The notes under the pieces: generated by a model
Databases searched by the model: none
Told to the model about the DNA's origin: nothing
What the model saw: the letters and a program-made list of their open reading frames with translations, nothing else
Shown here: positions 14,274 through 26,600 of the stretch, piece by piece
Numbering within the stretch: the first letter of the stretch is position 1
Layout of the letters: each line of letters starts with the position of its first letter
Source of the DNA: Vigna angularis
Taxonomy: Eukaryota > Streptophyta > Magnoliopsida > Fabales > Fabaceae
NCBI RefSeq assembly: GCF_016808095.1
Contig: NC_068972.1
Location: 7,682,001 to 7,746,000 of the forward strand
DNA: 64,000 bases
Direction of reading: 5' to 3'
Position numbers and translations under genes: made by a program

Positions 14274-14508
14274 TGCTAATTTATATATCTTCTTAAAGTG
14301 TATCAAATTTTTGTTGATAAAAAATACTTTCATATATTATTGATTCTAAGTTTTAAAATTAAAAGTGTTTAAATAATTTATAATTTTTTTATTTTAAATT
14401 AAAAATAAAAATTATTAAAATATTCTATATCTTTTTTATAAATAGAGATATTTTGTCAATTAAAATTAAAATTTTGATAAATTTTAAGAGGTTCCATAAG
14501 TTAATAAA

Positions 14509-14511
<3 letters not shown>

Positions 14512-14545
<34 letters not shown>
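14512..14545. repeat. (AT)n microsatellite
   Basis: About 34 bp of uninterrupted AT repeat. Confidence 0.9.
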
Positions 14546-14552
<7 letters not shown>

Positions 14553-16520
14553 AATTGGAATACTGTTACATTTTAATTTAGTATTAGATGTCAAAATTTG
14601 TAAAATACTTTTAACATCTTTTTAAAAGCATACAAGGACTTATTTTACATCAAACAATTTTATGTTTAAAATTTTGCATTAGATGAGGTTTATAGAAATA
14701 CCAGTTCATGTGTTTTAAAAATTAGTTAGCATTTAATTACATTACTTCATAACCCACTAAAATTAACTTAATAGTAAAGTGCTTAGGAGGTCTCAATTTA
14801 CACCAAAAGAAAATATGCCATTTTTAATAAGTAGTGGCCTACTTAAATTAAAAATAAATAAATTAGCAAGAATCTTGTGTACGGTACAATATTATATTAA
14901 ACATGTTAAAACTGTTTTGAAAAAGACATTCAATTATATCATTAAAAACAAAAATACATATTAACATAGTTAGCAAAATATTATTACAAGCTGTATCTTT
15001 TTTTTCTCCATTGGGGAAATGATAGTGAACTTTGTCGAAAATCTAAGTCTTAACGTTACTAAAAATAAAAATGTAATGTATAAAAAATAAGATTTATAAA
15101 CTTATTGATTTAAAATTTTGAATTCAATATAATATCTATCACTTATATTTTATTGAATTTCTTTAATAAAATTTCTCAAAAGACCATAAAAAACATGTTG
15201 GTGTAAAAAAAAAATCGTTTGATACATGTTACAAAATACATAGTAAATATTTCACAATATGCAAATATTTCAAACTGAACATAACTAATGATATATTACT
15301 CTATTGAGGGAGTGTCGAATACACACTCAAACTTTGTTTCAGACAAAGAACAGATTTTGTGGAAAAGGAAAATTAAGGCGACTTTTCCATTTTGAAAGAT
15401 GGGATCACCTAATACTCTATTGAATTAAGAGACAGAATAAAAAGAATGAAAGAAAAATTAAAATGAGAGCAGTTTTTGTATTCTTGTGTTATTTGTATAA
15501 TTTTTTAAAAATAAAATAGATTAAAAACAAATTCACAATTTTGAAATTAAAAAGTAAAAAAGAAAAGCAGAAGTAAAGTAATTTATATCTTTCTGAGTAC
15601 GGATTTCCTAATCTGTCCAGAGTAGTGTTTGTGCATAAATATTCTTTTAAGATTCTGTCAAATAAGAATTTTTGAATCCTTATTAATATTTTTACTTTAT
15701 TATTATTTTTCATTTTCCAAATAAGTTCATAAAGATTTTAACAAAAAAAAAAGGAAAACAAATTCTTGATAAAAAAATTTTTGTTAGTGAAAGGAGTTTG
15801 AATCTAAAATTTCTTTCTTTCTCTTTCAAACTCATCAAACTAATTTTATAATTTCAAATATTAATGAAAAAGTTGAATCGACGATTTTTTTTTTCATCAT
15901 ATTTTCTAACTTTACTATTAAGTCATTTTATAATTTGAGAGTTTGTTAATAATTTGAAATGTCAATTTGTTTTAAAATTATTATAAAATTTAAACCGATT
16001 AAAAGTTCTTTTTAAGTTTATATTAAGTAATCATTTAAATGAGTGTTTCAAAAGTGATTGTAGAGTATCATCACTAAACTGATTAGTATAATGGTTGAAT
16101 GACAATACTCCTCCCTCAAACAACTTGTGAGATAACACTTTTTCTTTAAATTATAGGATAAATCTTTAAGTGAAGAATGAGTAATTACCATCCTTCTATC
16201 TGGTTATCTGGTTATATTCACTAATCAAGCTATATCTAATAATAAGCCAATAAATATTTAAAAGTTTGAATGATTGTATGTATTAAATTTCTAATGCCTA
16301 GATATCTATATTGTTCAAATAATAATAAAACACTTAAATGATGCAATCTTTTGTTTGAATAACACCACAAATAAATATTTTAAAACTTAATTCATTATTT
16401 AGTTGAAGTATTAAATGTAATTATATAATGTTATAATTTTAAGTCATTACTACTGTAAATATGTCTTTTGACAACAATCATAATTTCAGAAGAACTATAA
16501 TTAAACAAATAACTAATAAT
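14546..16520. other. AT-rich intergenic DNA, nothing recognised
   Basis: Very AT-rich, with homopolymer runs and only chance short frames. No repeat with clear ends was seen. Confidence 0.5.
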
Positions 16521-16836
16521 CGGCAATCACTCCCCGTCTTCGTCAGTGCCCATCCCTAAATTACTCCAGGCTAAGCACGCTTAACCATAGAGTTCTTATG
16601 GGTTTAGGCTACCAAAAAACAAATGCATTTGGTGATATAAGTAGCCAAATCAATCCCTTTAAGCTATCCTTCAACTATATAGTCTCATACCTATACAGTC
16701 TCTAGATCCTCTCATTCCGGTGTATGTTCGATTCATCCATGTGTTCCTTCCACTCGCTCCTTGTCTGTGCTCCTTGCACTATGTCTCTTGTACCGGCGAT
16801 CACTCCCCGCCCTCGTCAGTGCCGGGTGTCACACAA
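16521..16836 (-). mobile_element. 5S-rRNA-derived TRIM fragment (Cassandra-like LTR)
   Basis: On the minus strand, positions 16602 to 16549 align without gaps to about 54 nt of plant 5S rRNA. The match includes the internal promoter core GGTTAAGCGTGCTT and a GGATGGG block, with scattered substitutions. Upstream of it on the same strand lies about 220 bp of moderate-GC sequence starting TGTGTGACACCCGGCACTG at 16836. Cassandra TRIM retrotransposons of plants carry exactly such a 5S-like segment in their LTRs. A 30-bp direct repeat (16521-16550 and 16794-16823, 3 mismatches, 273 bp apart) brackets the unit. That suggests one LTR unit plus the start of another, or a recombined LTR. No internal domain or primer-binding site was found, so this is a partial or solo copy. 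Confidence 0.7.
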
Positions 16837-17932
16837 TCTACTCTATATTTTTATATTAAAGAAAGAAATACTTTGTTAGGTTTGTTGAGCATATTCTAAT
16901 GTTTTTTCATGGGTTATTTGTTTTTAAATTTCTATAAAATTAAATTAAAGTTAAAATTAATATATAAAAATTAAAAATATGTTATATAATATTATCTTAT
17001 TCCAATTACTTTAATAATCGACTTGCATAATGTTAGTCATCGAGTCGAATGATATAATAATCACGTTCATAGTTTTCAATTTGTTTATTGCATTACACTT
17101 ATAGTAAAATTAATTAAATGAATTAAATGATAATGTAAAAAGTAAATAAATGAAACAATATAAATATCTTAAAAATAAACAATACGATCATTTTAGTGTT
17201 GACGGTTGATATATCATTCAATATAATTAAAACATTTAGTATTAGAAAACATAATATTGTATTGAAGACTTTTCATAAAATAACTAAGATTACGTATTCT
17301 TTTATTAAAGAAAAAACAATATTATTTTCATAACTCGGTCATTGTTGTATCCTAGTATTATGTATTAATGCTTCATAGCTAGATATATTATGTAAAAAAT
17401 GGTTTTGTAAGAAATGATCTCATTTAGATATTTGGTTTACAGTAAAACTATAAGAAGAGATGCTTACCTGTTTGTAAACGATAGAATAACACCATGTTCT
17501 AATATTTTATTTTGATATTAATTACACCATCTCTCGTCCTTTTACTTGATGATAAGAAAAAAATGTATTCAATAGTTTGATTATATGTAAAATGGCAATT
17601 AAAATATTTTTCTTTTACTAAAATGTCAAACGAAACGAGAAGATTATTAACTTTTAATTATAAGTTTTAACTTTAGTTATCGTCAAAAAAGCTAGTTAAT
17701 GCTTAAAATCATAATAAAAAACCAACTAATATCTAGATTGCCAAACATGCACCAATAACACCAAACATTTTCTTCATCAATCAATTTGTTATTTCTAAAA
17801 GCATTATAATTGAGGCGTACTCTTCGACTTAGACCATTCATACAATGTCTTTAAGTGTTATAATTATGTTATTTAACTACCTAAAGTTTCTATAATGCAG
17901 TGCGAATAATAAAGTAGGGATATGTCAAACGA

Positions 17933-17940
<8 letters not shown>
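16837..17940. other. AT-rich intergenic DNA, no gene seen
   Basis: No coding-like composition or bounded repeat was recognised between the 5S-like element and the next microsatellite. Confidence 0.5.

Positions 17941-18012
<72 letters not shown>
17941..18012. repeat. (AT)36 microsatellite
   Basis: Uninterrupted AT repeat of about 72 bp. Confidence 0.95.
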
Positions 18013-18014
<2 letters not shown>

Positions 18015-21000
18015 AAGAAGTGAAATTAACTTTTTTTACAGTTAAAAATTAATTTATGTAAAATAAAACTTTCAATTTTTAAAATATTTTTGAGAAACTT
18101 TTTCTACATGTTAATTTATATGTAAAATTTATTTCATTTTATGTTTCTGAATTTTTTTTATAAAATAAAAAAGTTGGGCAATCTAGCTCATTTGGTCAAG
18201 TTCAAAGAACTTTCCTAAAATGAATTGTAATAAATAAAAAAGTTTGAATTATGCTATTGGTGTCTCTGAAAGTAGAAGACAACAAAAAAAACACGTGCTA
18301 AAACGGACTGGAACCTAAAAAATGAACTCGGAAAGCTAACAATGGTGAATGATTAATGAACGATACAGCATGGTCTGCGCTCTTGAAAACGATGGAAGAA
18401 GCCTCACCCTGCACGTGTCGACCACCGGTCGGTGCCTTCTGGTAATATAATATTCAGAAATCTTAATAAATAAATTAAAAGTAAAAATATGTTTATTTTA
18501 AAATGTTTTTATACCATTTTAGCATTTTAAAAAATTGTTTAATAATATTTTAACGAGTAGAATTATTGAGACCCACTATAAATATGTAAGTGTTTGGGTG
18601 GTTATACCAGCCACTTTGCACCCTTCATAGTGGAAAACATAGTTTGGCTACTTGTCTGTCAAACGGGTTCATGACTCCTCATATTTCGAAATGTTTCAAG
18701 GGTTAGGATGTAGTACCGTATAGACACGGATTTCAATTTCCATATATTGCTTTCACATTAACTTTTTTTCTTCTTTTAACTTTCTATTATTTATGATTTA
18801 TGAATTTTTTTTATTTTACGTTAAATTCAACCTTTTTTTCTTATCATAATTAATCTGAGAATAATTTATTTGGAATATATTTACAATATAAATTTTTTAT
18901 ATATCGTTATGTAATCGTATGATTAAAAATGTTTTTTTAACTTTTTTTAAAAATATGTAAAAATAAATAGATTAATTAAAAGTGTACTTTTTCATGCTTC
19001 AAAATTAAACTTAATTGAGACGCGACAAAAAGTGTAAATTAAAGACATGTTATACTTTATGTAGGAGAAAAAAGAGAGTAATAATAAAACTAATATTTTT
19101 AAGTTTTAAGTTGAATTTTGACGTTAAATTCACTTGAATAAAACTATCTGTTATAATCAGATTTTAAAAAAAAATCTTCTGTACGATAAACAACTTAATA
19201 TGAATAAATTTTTATTGGATATTACAATTTTCTTTCCGGTTTGAAATTAGATAAAAGTTTAAAATAATAAATACGGATACAAATTTTTTACATAAATTAT
19301 TATAGAACCTCATCAAACTTGATATATTATTTAAAACAGTGTTTTAATTTTTTAAGAATTTTAAATTTATTAAGTCCATCTGGATATGAGTTAGTAAAAG
19401 AAAAAAATATCCATTCAGAAAATGAATGCCCACCACGAAAATAAAGGTAGAGATGCTGCCTGCCCTATTGTTTTTCATTATTACATCAATTAGGTGATGG
19501 TATTTTTCACTTAACTTATTATTATTGGTTAATTTGAGCAATCATTATCTATTGAGTTAAAATAATGTATGGACTGGCTACTACATTATATATTACATTC
19601 TTAAAATTTAGTAAAGGAATGTCTTTTTAAAATAATTGACATGGAAGATTTTAAATGATTAACCTTTTTTTATCGGCAATGATTAACTTATCTTTGTTGG
19701 TGTTCGATTTGTAATTCTAACGTTTTTTTGAACAGATTTTGTTGGATTCGTTATAGTAATTTTTTCTGGCAAAGGTTTTCACATACAAATTGATAGTATG
19801 AAACATTGAAGAATGAAAGCCTGATTGTTAAACTCTAAGATTTTAAGACAGTGCACAAATTCATTTTAATCAAACCATATATTTATAGGAATTGAATATG
19901 ATTAACCTAACATTTCTCAATATCTTTTTGTGCCAATTAAACACAATATATAATTTATGTATCATTAATTTAGACTTTTTGCACTTCCATTTGTAGCCTA
20001 AATATGTTTCAATTGAAAATATTTTAATTTAAGGTATTTTAATTATTGTTTAAAAATATTTATTTTTTCTTCCAATGCACGGTAATTTTTTTTTTCCGTT
20101 AAAGTATGCAATAATTCAATCAAAGATAAAATTTATAAATAATACATTGCATAATGATATTGTTTTTAATAGATCCATTATGACTGTATATACTTTTTAT
20201 TATTTTATCATTTAACTTACTGTTTCATTTTGAAAAAAAAAAGTGATAAATACTCATTTAATATAAGGTAAAAAAACTGTAAAAAAATTTCAATTATTCA
20301 AGTACGCCCACTATTTTTATACAAATAAATATATTTAGAAGATTTCTTTTGTAATTAAAATATGTCATCTGAAATAAATATCTGAATTTATTTCTTTTGC
20401 AATTCGTGAAACATGGACTCAATTGTTACTTTTTTCGTAAAATAATAACATTAAGAAAATAAATTTAAAAAATCAGACATTTATTTTAATATTTCAAAAC
20501 ACAGTTACCAGAAACCAAAGTGAACATAAAATATGACAACATGTAGATGTATTTTATAATGAGTTTAAATTTCATTTTTAATTTGACAATGTTATTGACG
20601 AGTAATAGATATTTAATACACTATTTTAATTTGAACGCAGTTTTATAATGAATAAATCCCACTATTTTGCCGCAAAATATATAAATACGGACTAATTTTA
20701 TTTTTTTATGAAAAAATCTAACTTAGTTTTAATTTATTTAAGTGAAATCCATTTTATTTGACCACTCCACTAACATTGAAAATCTCATTTTTAACTTATT
20801 AATTTTTAGTGATTTTACAACTTTAATTGTAGTTTGTTTATACAAACTGTGATTCTTCAATAGAAACTCTAACTATCGTGGGAGATTTTATATTAGTCAG
20901 ATATTTAATCATATTATAATATATATAAGAATGTGTAAATTTAAATTTGATTTCATTAAAAAAAATCGAGTTTGTCAGATAAAATTGTTTGTAAATTATA

Positions 21001-21280
21001 AAATAATAATTATTCTATTAATATCATTAAATACTTTTAAAAATAATCATATAATATTGGATTAGACTTAAATTTGATAATAAAAATTGCTTAAAAGAGG
21101 GGGATAGAAAATTGTCTTTATTGTTTTTGAATGATGAGTTAATTCTGAGGAGAAGCCCCACCGATCCATATAACTCCAAAGAGTCAGTCTAAAACAATAT
21201 AATTCATACAATATTCACTGCATCCCACACTTTGATTCCAGTATAATCTTTATAATCTAATTATAATAAATTTCAATTTA
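18013..21280. other. AT-rich intergenic DNA, no gene seen
   Basis: A GC-richer island near 18280-18440 contains a CACGTG word but no open frame of note. The rest is AT-rich with homopolymer runs. Confidence 0.45.
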
Positions 21281-21362
21281 TGCATGTGCTTTTCTACTTG
21301 GCACTCCTTATATATATACAAAACATCTTCTTCTCCTATAAAAACAAGAGCAGTAGCTAATT

Positions 21363-21464
21363 ATGAAAAGCAATGTGAATACCCGAAACCTTGTAAATTT
21401 CATGGTCTTAGTCTTTGTTTGGATCATTCGCTACATACATTGCCTCTCAAAAACCTTCTGTTGA
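21363..21464 (+). CDS. Possible small ORF, 33 residues (uncertain)
   Basis: An ATG-started frame reads MKSNVNTRNLVNFMVLVFVW and continues IIRYIHCLSKTFC to a stop. It has a short charged start and a hydrophobic core like a signal or anchor segment. A CCTATAAAAA word lies about 25-30 bp upstream. The frame is short and shows no mature-peptide motif that I recognise (no CLE, RALF, IDA or CEP core). It may be chance, or the first exon of a decayed secreted-peptide gene. Confidence 0.15.
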   Translation: MKSNVNTRNLVNFMVLVFVWIIRYIHCLSKTFC

Positions 21465-21974
21465 AGTTCAACAATTCGGTATGGATGCCTAACTTAGATG
21501 TTTGGATTTAACCTTCACCTTCCTCTTTTATATTCCTACCTATTCATATTAGGTCAAATGCTGCATTATTTTCTTTCCTTTTATTTTAACTTAACATTAT
21601 ACAATCATGCATGGAATTCTTGTCTCACTTCTTCCAGAGACGTGTTTTGACCATACAATTAATCACATATTCAATCCTCGACAACACCTTCCTTCTCTCC
21701 AAATATAATCTCAATTTTTAATTCTTTGTATATAGCTTTTTATAAAATTTGATGGCAGCGAAAAGATAAACATATGTTTTTATAAATATATATGAATAAG
21801 ATATTAAATATTTGAGCAGTGATTCGGAGCCTAATCCACAGTGAAGCCTTATCGCATATTTACCTTATTTAAGCACATCTTGAGTTTATTTAGTGTTATC
21901 TTTTTCAACCAGATCCGTGAGTTAACTATGGGCTGATCTAAAGTAGGGGAGCCCAAAATAATTAAAGTATGTAA

Positions 21975-22012
21975 ATATATTGTCTCTCTCTCTGTCTCTC
22001 TCTCTTTATTTG
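21975..22012 (+). promoter_or_regulatory. CT-rich tract upstream of the ERF gene
   Basis: An interrupted CT repeat (TCTCTCTCTCTGTCTCTCTC) about 350 bp upstream of the likely ERF transcription start. Such tracts are common in plant core promoters and leaders. The link to the ERF gene rests on position only. Confidence 0.35.
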
Positions 22013-22427
22013 ACTGGGCATAGAATTCAACTCAAAGATGATCACTATTTCTTTGTTTCTGTATATCTGAAAAAGGAAACCGACAATGGGAAGGATTTGC
22101 AGAAAGTGCAGATAGTAGTTTCATTTTGCATCCCGCTTTCATTTTCAGTCAAAATCTGATAAGGTGTGTGTGAATCGAGAAGCGAAAATAAGCAGAGAGG
22201 CGGCAACAGGAAGCACATGTATATTTCTTAATTTATGGGTAGAGAGTTTGATATTTGCAGAATTAAGTTGTTGTTTTATATTTGGGAAGAATAAAAGGAA
22301 AGAAAGGTAGTGGTAGTGGAGTATGTTTAATTATGTGTATGCATGGTGGAAGGTAGAGTAATAGAGGCGCAACAGGGTCACTGTTCTTGTGGGGGCTTTC
22401 ATCATGTTCCATTTCGCTTACCCATCC

Positions 22428-22437
22428 TTATATATAC
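22428..22437 (+). promoter_or_regulatory. TATA-like sequence before the ERF frame
   Basis: CTTATATATA precedes the ERF coding frame by about 60 bp. It is either the core promoter, in which case the leader lacks an in-frame ATG before 22717, or it lies inside a short 5' intron (see the ERF entry). The sequence alone does not decide. Confidence 0.35.
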
Positions 22438-22497
22438 ATACAATAACGTCTTTAACTTTCTTTCTCAGAACGAATAATCAACTCCATCGGATCGCAC

Positions 22498-23532
22498 GTG
22501 TGTATAACGGTGGCGCACCGGAGACCTTCAGCTTCAGGTTCCGCTTCGGGAAACTTCGCGGCGGACCCAGGCGGCCAAGAGGACCCGGAAGAGCCTTTCA
22601 CCCCTAGGGATGTGCAAGTGCAAGGGGGTACTGTAGGTTCGGTTCCGACCCATGTGGTGTCACCCTCTTCCTCTGCCCAAACCAACACGGAGTGGGTCCC
22701 GGCAAGTGGTTTTCCCATGCTGCCACGTTTTATGCATGCGCCTTCTCCAGGTTTGTCTTCTTCTCCCGGGCCTCCTCTTTTGGGCTCGGGCTCGGTTGGG
22801 CAGAAAAGAACGCGTGAAGATGACACTGCTGCTGCCGCGAGTGGGGGTGAGGGTGAGGGTGGCTCGTCACGGAGTGCGTCACAGGAAGAAAGCGGCGAGA
22901 GGAGGAGGAGATACAGAGGGGTGAGGCAGAGGCCGTGGGGGAAATGGGCGGCGGAGATTCGCGATCCTCACAAAGCGGCGAGAGTGTGGCTTGGCACCTT
23001 CGACACCGCCGAGGCTGCTGCCAGAGCCTACGATGAGGCCGCATTGAGGTTCAGAGGTAACAGAGCCAAACTCAACTTCCCCGAAAACGTTACCGCGGTT
23101 CGACCTCCTCACCTTCCCGATTTTCCGGCCACCTCACTCTCGGGCTCCGGTGATGTTCCAGCGGTGACTGGTTATTCTCCGACGGTGATGCAGGGGGCGC
23201 CGCTTCAGAGCTCCCCTGATTTGCTTAGAGACTATTGGGGTTATTCTCAGCTTCTGCGGAGCACAGGGGAGTTCCATGGACTCGATCAGTGGTTCTATGA
23301 TTCGCAAATGGCAGCGCTTCAATCCTCTTCATCGTCGTTGTTGCCGCTACCGCCTGCGTATGCACCATCCTCTGCTTCCTTTCCTCTGTTTTCAAGCCAG
23401 CAAATGGGAGCTTTCCGGCCGCCGGGGCAACAGCATCACGGCGGAGGGGACAGTGGTAACGGGTCAGAGTTTCCACCTTCGTCATGGTCAGATACGAGTA
23501 GTTATCCTCCTCCACCTCCACCACCCGGTTGA
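22498..23532 (+). CDS. AP2/ERF-domain transcription factor, ABR1/ERF110-like (start uncertain)
   Basis: Sequence-specific nuclear transcription factor of the ERF family, which binds GCC-box-type DNA and usually acts in ethylene, ABA, wound or stress responses. One AP2 domain lies at residues 138-198 counted from 22498: [55 protein letters not shown]. The Ala and Asp that mark ERF rather than DREB proteins are present. The N-terminal part is Gly/Ser/Pro-rich. The C-terminal part has [20 protein letters not shown], like ABR1-group proteins, then Ser/Pro-rich sequence ending PPPPPPG. The start is a problem: position 22498 is GTG, an in-frame stop lies at 22453, and the first in-frame ATG is 22717 (271 residues). 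A splice acceptor-like TTTCTTTCTCAG ends at 22468. Joining 22343-22352 (ATGGTGGAAG, donor GTAGAG) to 22469 would keep frame and give 357 residues. GC content is much higher than in the flanks. Confidence 0.9.
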   Translation: MCITVAHRRPSASGSASGNFAADPGGQEDPEEPFTPRDVQVQGGTVGSVPTHVVSPSSSAQTNTEWVPASGFPMLPRFMHAPSPGLSSSPGPPLLGSGSVGQKRTREDDTAAAASGGEGEGGSSRSASQEESGERRRRYRGVRQRPWGKWAAEIRDPHKAARVWLGTFDTAEAAARAYDEAALRFRGNRAKLNFPENVTAVRPPHLPDFPATSLSGSGDVPAVTGYSPTVMQGAPLQSSPDLLRDYWGYSQLLRSTGEFHGLDQWFYDSQMAALQSSSSSLLPLPPAYAPSSASFPLFSSQQMGAFRPPGQQHHGGGDSGNGSEFPPSSWSDTSSYPPPPPPPG

Positions 23533-23665
23533 CGTGGAGTACACAGCACAGCCTTTGTTTTTATACTATTTTTTCTCTTTCTTTTGTGAAAGAAAGAACA
23601 GGTTTTTCTTCTGTTTTTATTTTATTTTACTTTATTTTAATTAATATGTTTTTTTTTTTAACTTT
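23533..23665 (+). other. 3' UTR region of the ERF gene
   Basis: T-rich sequence directly after the stop codon, without coding content. It ends around a long T-rich stretch. Confidence 0.4.
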
Positions 23666-26600
23666 TATTGAACTAAATTCGTTTTCAAAAAGAAAGAATT
23701 GGAGTTGAGTGAATTTTTTTTTGGGTTAAAATATTGGTTGCTGCTAAAAAGAAGTTGAAAAGTGGGAATGAAATGGGTGGGTGATGATAAAGGTAAATAG
23801 AAAGTTTGAGTGGTACAAGGCAAGATTTTGAAGCTTAGTTCAGAGATGATAAAGACAAAGCAGCATTTAGGTTTGAAGATGAGATTATTCCAAATTCTCA
23901 ACTTAATGGATCGATTTGATGTATACTTTTTGTCAACAATCCACAAAGATGAACAAACCAACTTTTTCTTTTACAAAATCTCTTCCCAGGAAACCAACTT
24001 TTTGTTCTCAGACAACTTATTTACAGTTTTAAATGATTACAATGTCAGGGTTCGCTTTTTATCTTTTCTTATCTGATACACTATTTCACTTCAGACAATT
24101 GTTACACGCTCACTCTCAAGTACACCAACCCAGTTTACTCACTTTTTGCATATGAAATTAAACCATGCGTCCCAAGAAGTGGTTTCTATCATTGTCCTCG
24201 TTGTAATTAAAAAATCATATAAAATTAATTTTGTTACATCTTACTAAAATTTTAAACCGTGATTTTTAATATTAAGTGACTTACTTTTTTATATATGAAC
24301 AAGATGGGCACTTTTTCAAAAATATTTTTTGATATACCACATATTATATTTATTTAACATTATTTTTATTCATTTTTTATTTATTTTTAAAAAAAAAATA
24401 CAAAAATTTATATTTTTATAATTATTTTACTCTTACACTCTGTATTAAATATCAAATAAATATAGTGTATCAAATATCAAATAAATATAAAAATATATGT
24501 TACTCTGTATCAAATATCAAATAAATATAAAAATATATGTTACCATTACTCGTTTTTTATACTGCATTGGGGTGTTTAGGTATTAGTTTGATTTGGATAA
24601 ATGAGAACATAAAACTCAATTAGCCAACCTTTAATAATTTGGATTGGTATAAATTTGTTAATAACTTTTACCATCCAAATAAAAATTAACCAGATAAAAT
24701 TCAATTGGTTTGGATTATAATTTAAAAAAAATTAATCTATGTATGATAATTATAATTAATCTATATTTGATGCAATTAGATTATAATTTTAAAAAAATTA
24801 ATTAATTTGGTGTAAATTCTTAAATAAATCACATTGTATGTACATATCCAAACATATGGTTTTTATATTTAAAAAAAATAGAAAAATTACCCAGACATAT
24901 CATTTTCACAAGAATAAATATACAAACAAGTGTTCAGCATATCTGTAAAAAAAATTATATGCATGATAGCTTAATATTATATATTATAAAAAAAAACACA
25001 ACATCACTGCTTGTTTATTAAAGATCTACTACATTTTATGTCACAATATTCTCAACCTTAAGACAATTACAAAATTCTCAAATTGATAAAATAATTATCA
25101 CACTAAAAATCCCAATTCAAAAACTATATATTATCAAGAAGGTTTCAACATGTTATTCATTTCCACGTTTTCATCAATGATTTTATAGCAAGAAGGTACC
25201 AAGAATGCAATAACATTCACATGACCCTGGAATTACTCCAATAATATATACAAGCAAGAACATTTACTCAACATATCTATTATACTCATACTTTTTAATC
25301 ACATTTATACTCTTACTATTCTTCAATTGACTTTTGATACATTTTATCTTTTATCTTTCACCATTTTTATCCAGTATAATACATTAAATTTTTATAAATA
25401 CCTTAGTTTTGTAATTTTTGTAATACAAAAATTGATGGTTTGTTACTCATAGGAGTGCATATGTGTTATTAATTTTATGTTGAATTTTTATGTATTATAA
25501 TTATTCACTTTTAAAATAGACATGATTCTTTGGATTTTAATTGCTTACTAATTTTTAGAATTTCTTTAAAGTCTAGACAAATTTGGTAAAAATTTATATG
25601 AATTTTAATGTCAAAACATTTGTAAATTGACTTGCAACCATAAATTAAGGTTCATGGTCAATGTTCTCTTTTATGTATCACTAATATATAATTTCCATTC
25701 ATGTGAATCATCTCTGCTTTTTATATTCCATTCTTCTTGTCTATTTTTGTGCAATGTTTCAGAATTTAGAACAATTCTGAATTAATTTGAGGTTAGGTAT
25801 TAAATGGTTTGAATTTCTGTCTTAATTGATGAGATTGGAGTCTTCATAATTAATTGAAGTTAAGAAAAAATATTTTCTCAAACCTGATTAAATTAAAACT
25901 CAATTCATGGTAGGAATTCCAATTAGGCTGATTAGTGTTATATTAGTCCACTAATAATCAAATAACCAATGCTAATTAAATGTTAGATTTAAATGAAAAT
26001 TGGTCCATTTTAGTTTTTCTTAATTTCGTTTCTAGTGTCCACTTTCAAGTTAATTTTTATTTCAACTTAAATGAACATAAACGGAAGAGGATTAAGAAGT
26101 ATATTAAATTAATTTAGTTGAAAAATAGATAAAAGTTATAAGTGTGTTATGTTATTTGACTGGGAATTTGCATTTAGACGTAAGATGGTATTGAGTATAA
26201 TAATTAATTATTAAAATGAAAGATTTTATTTTATCTTTATTAATACTACAAAGTTGTATAAATTAAAATATTATGTTGAAAAAATTGAAATAAATTAACA
26301 GATAGAATGAACTATCTGAATTTATTAAATTGCTGTTGACGGGTGGATAAACCCAAACCCTAAATTTATGAAATTAATAATATAGGATGTTAGTTGAAAT
26401 GCAGTGTCAAAATCAACATTATGTACTGACAAGAAAATTGTAATTTGTTCCCAAAAAAATTCTTTTCTTTGCAAAATAAGATAGGAATGAAGTTTGTATT
26501 AAATGAAACAATGTTTTTGTTTCAATAAAGCTCAATCATCAATTTTAAGGTAATGTTAAATGCTTATTTATTATGTCTTCAAATGTTTTAGATGTTATGC

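Noticed and set aside
16500..16620. Functional 5S rRNA gene
   Set aside because: Only about 54 of roughly 120 nt are present, with many substitutions and an altered C-box region, so it is a derivative rather than a working gene.
18170..18215. tRNA-like words (TCTAGCTCATTTGGTCAAGTTC)
   Set aside because: Resembles a D-arm only; no acceptor stem, anticodon arm or T-loop can be paired around it.
22452..23524. Several 60-124-codon frames overlapping the ERF gene on both strands
   Set aside because: Shadows of a GC-rich, stop-poor coding region; none shows a domain, while the chosen frame has a complete AP2 domain.
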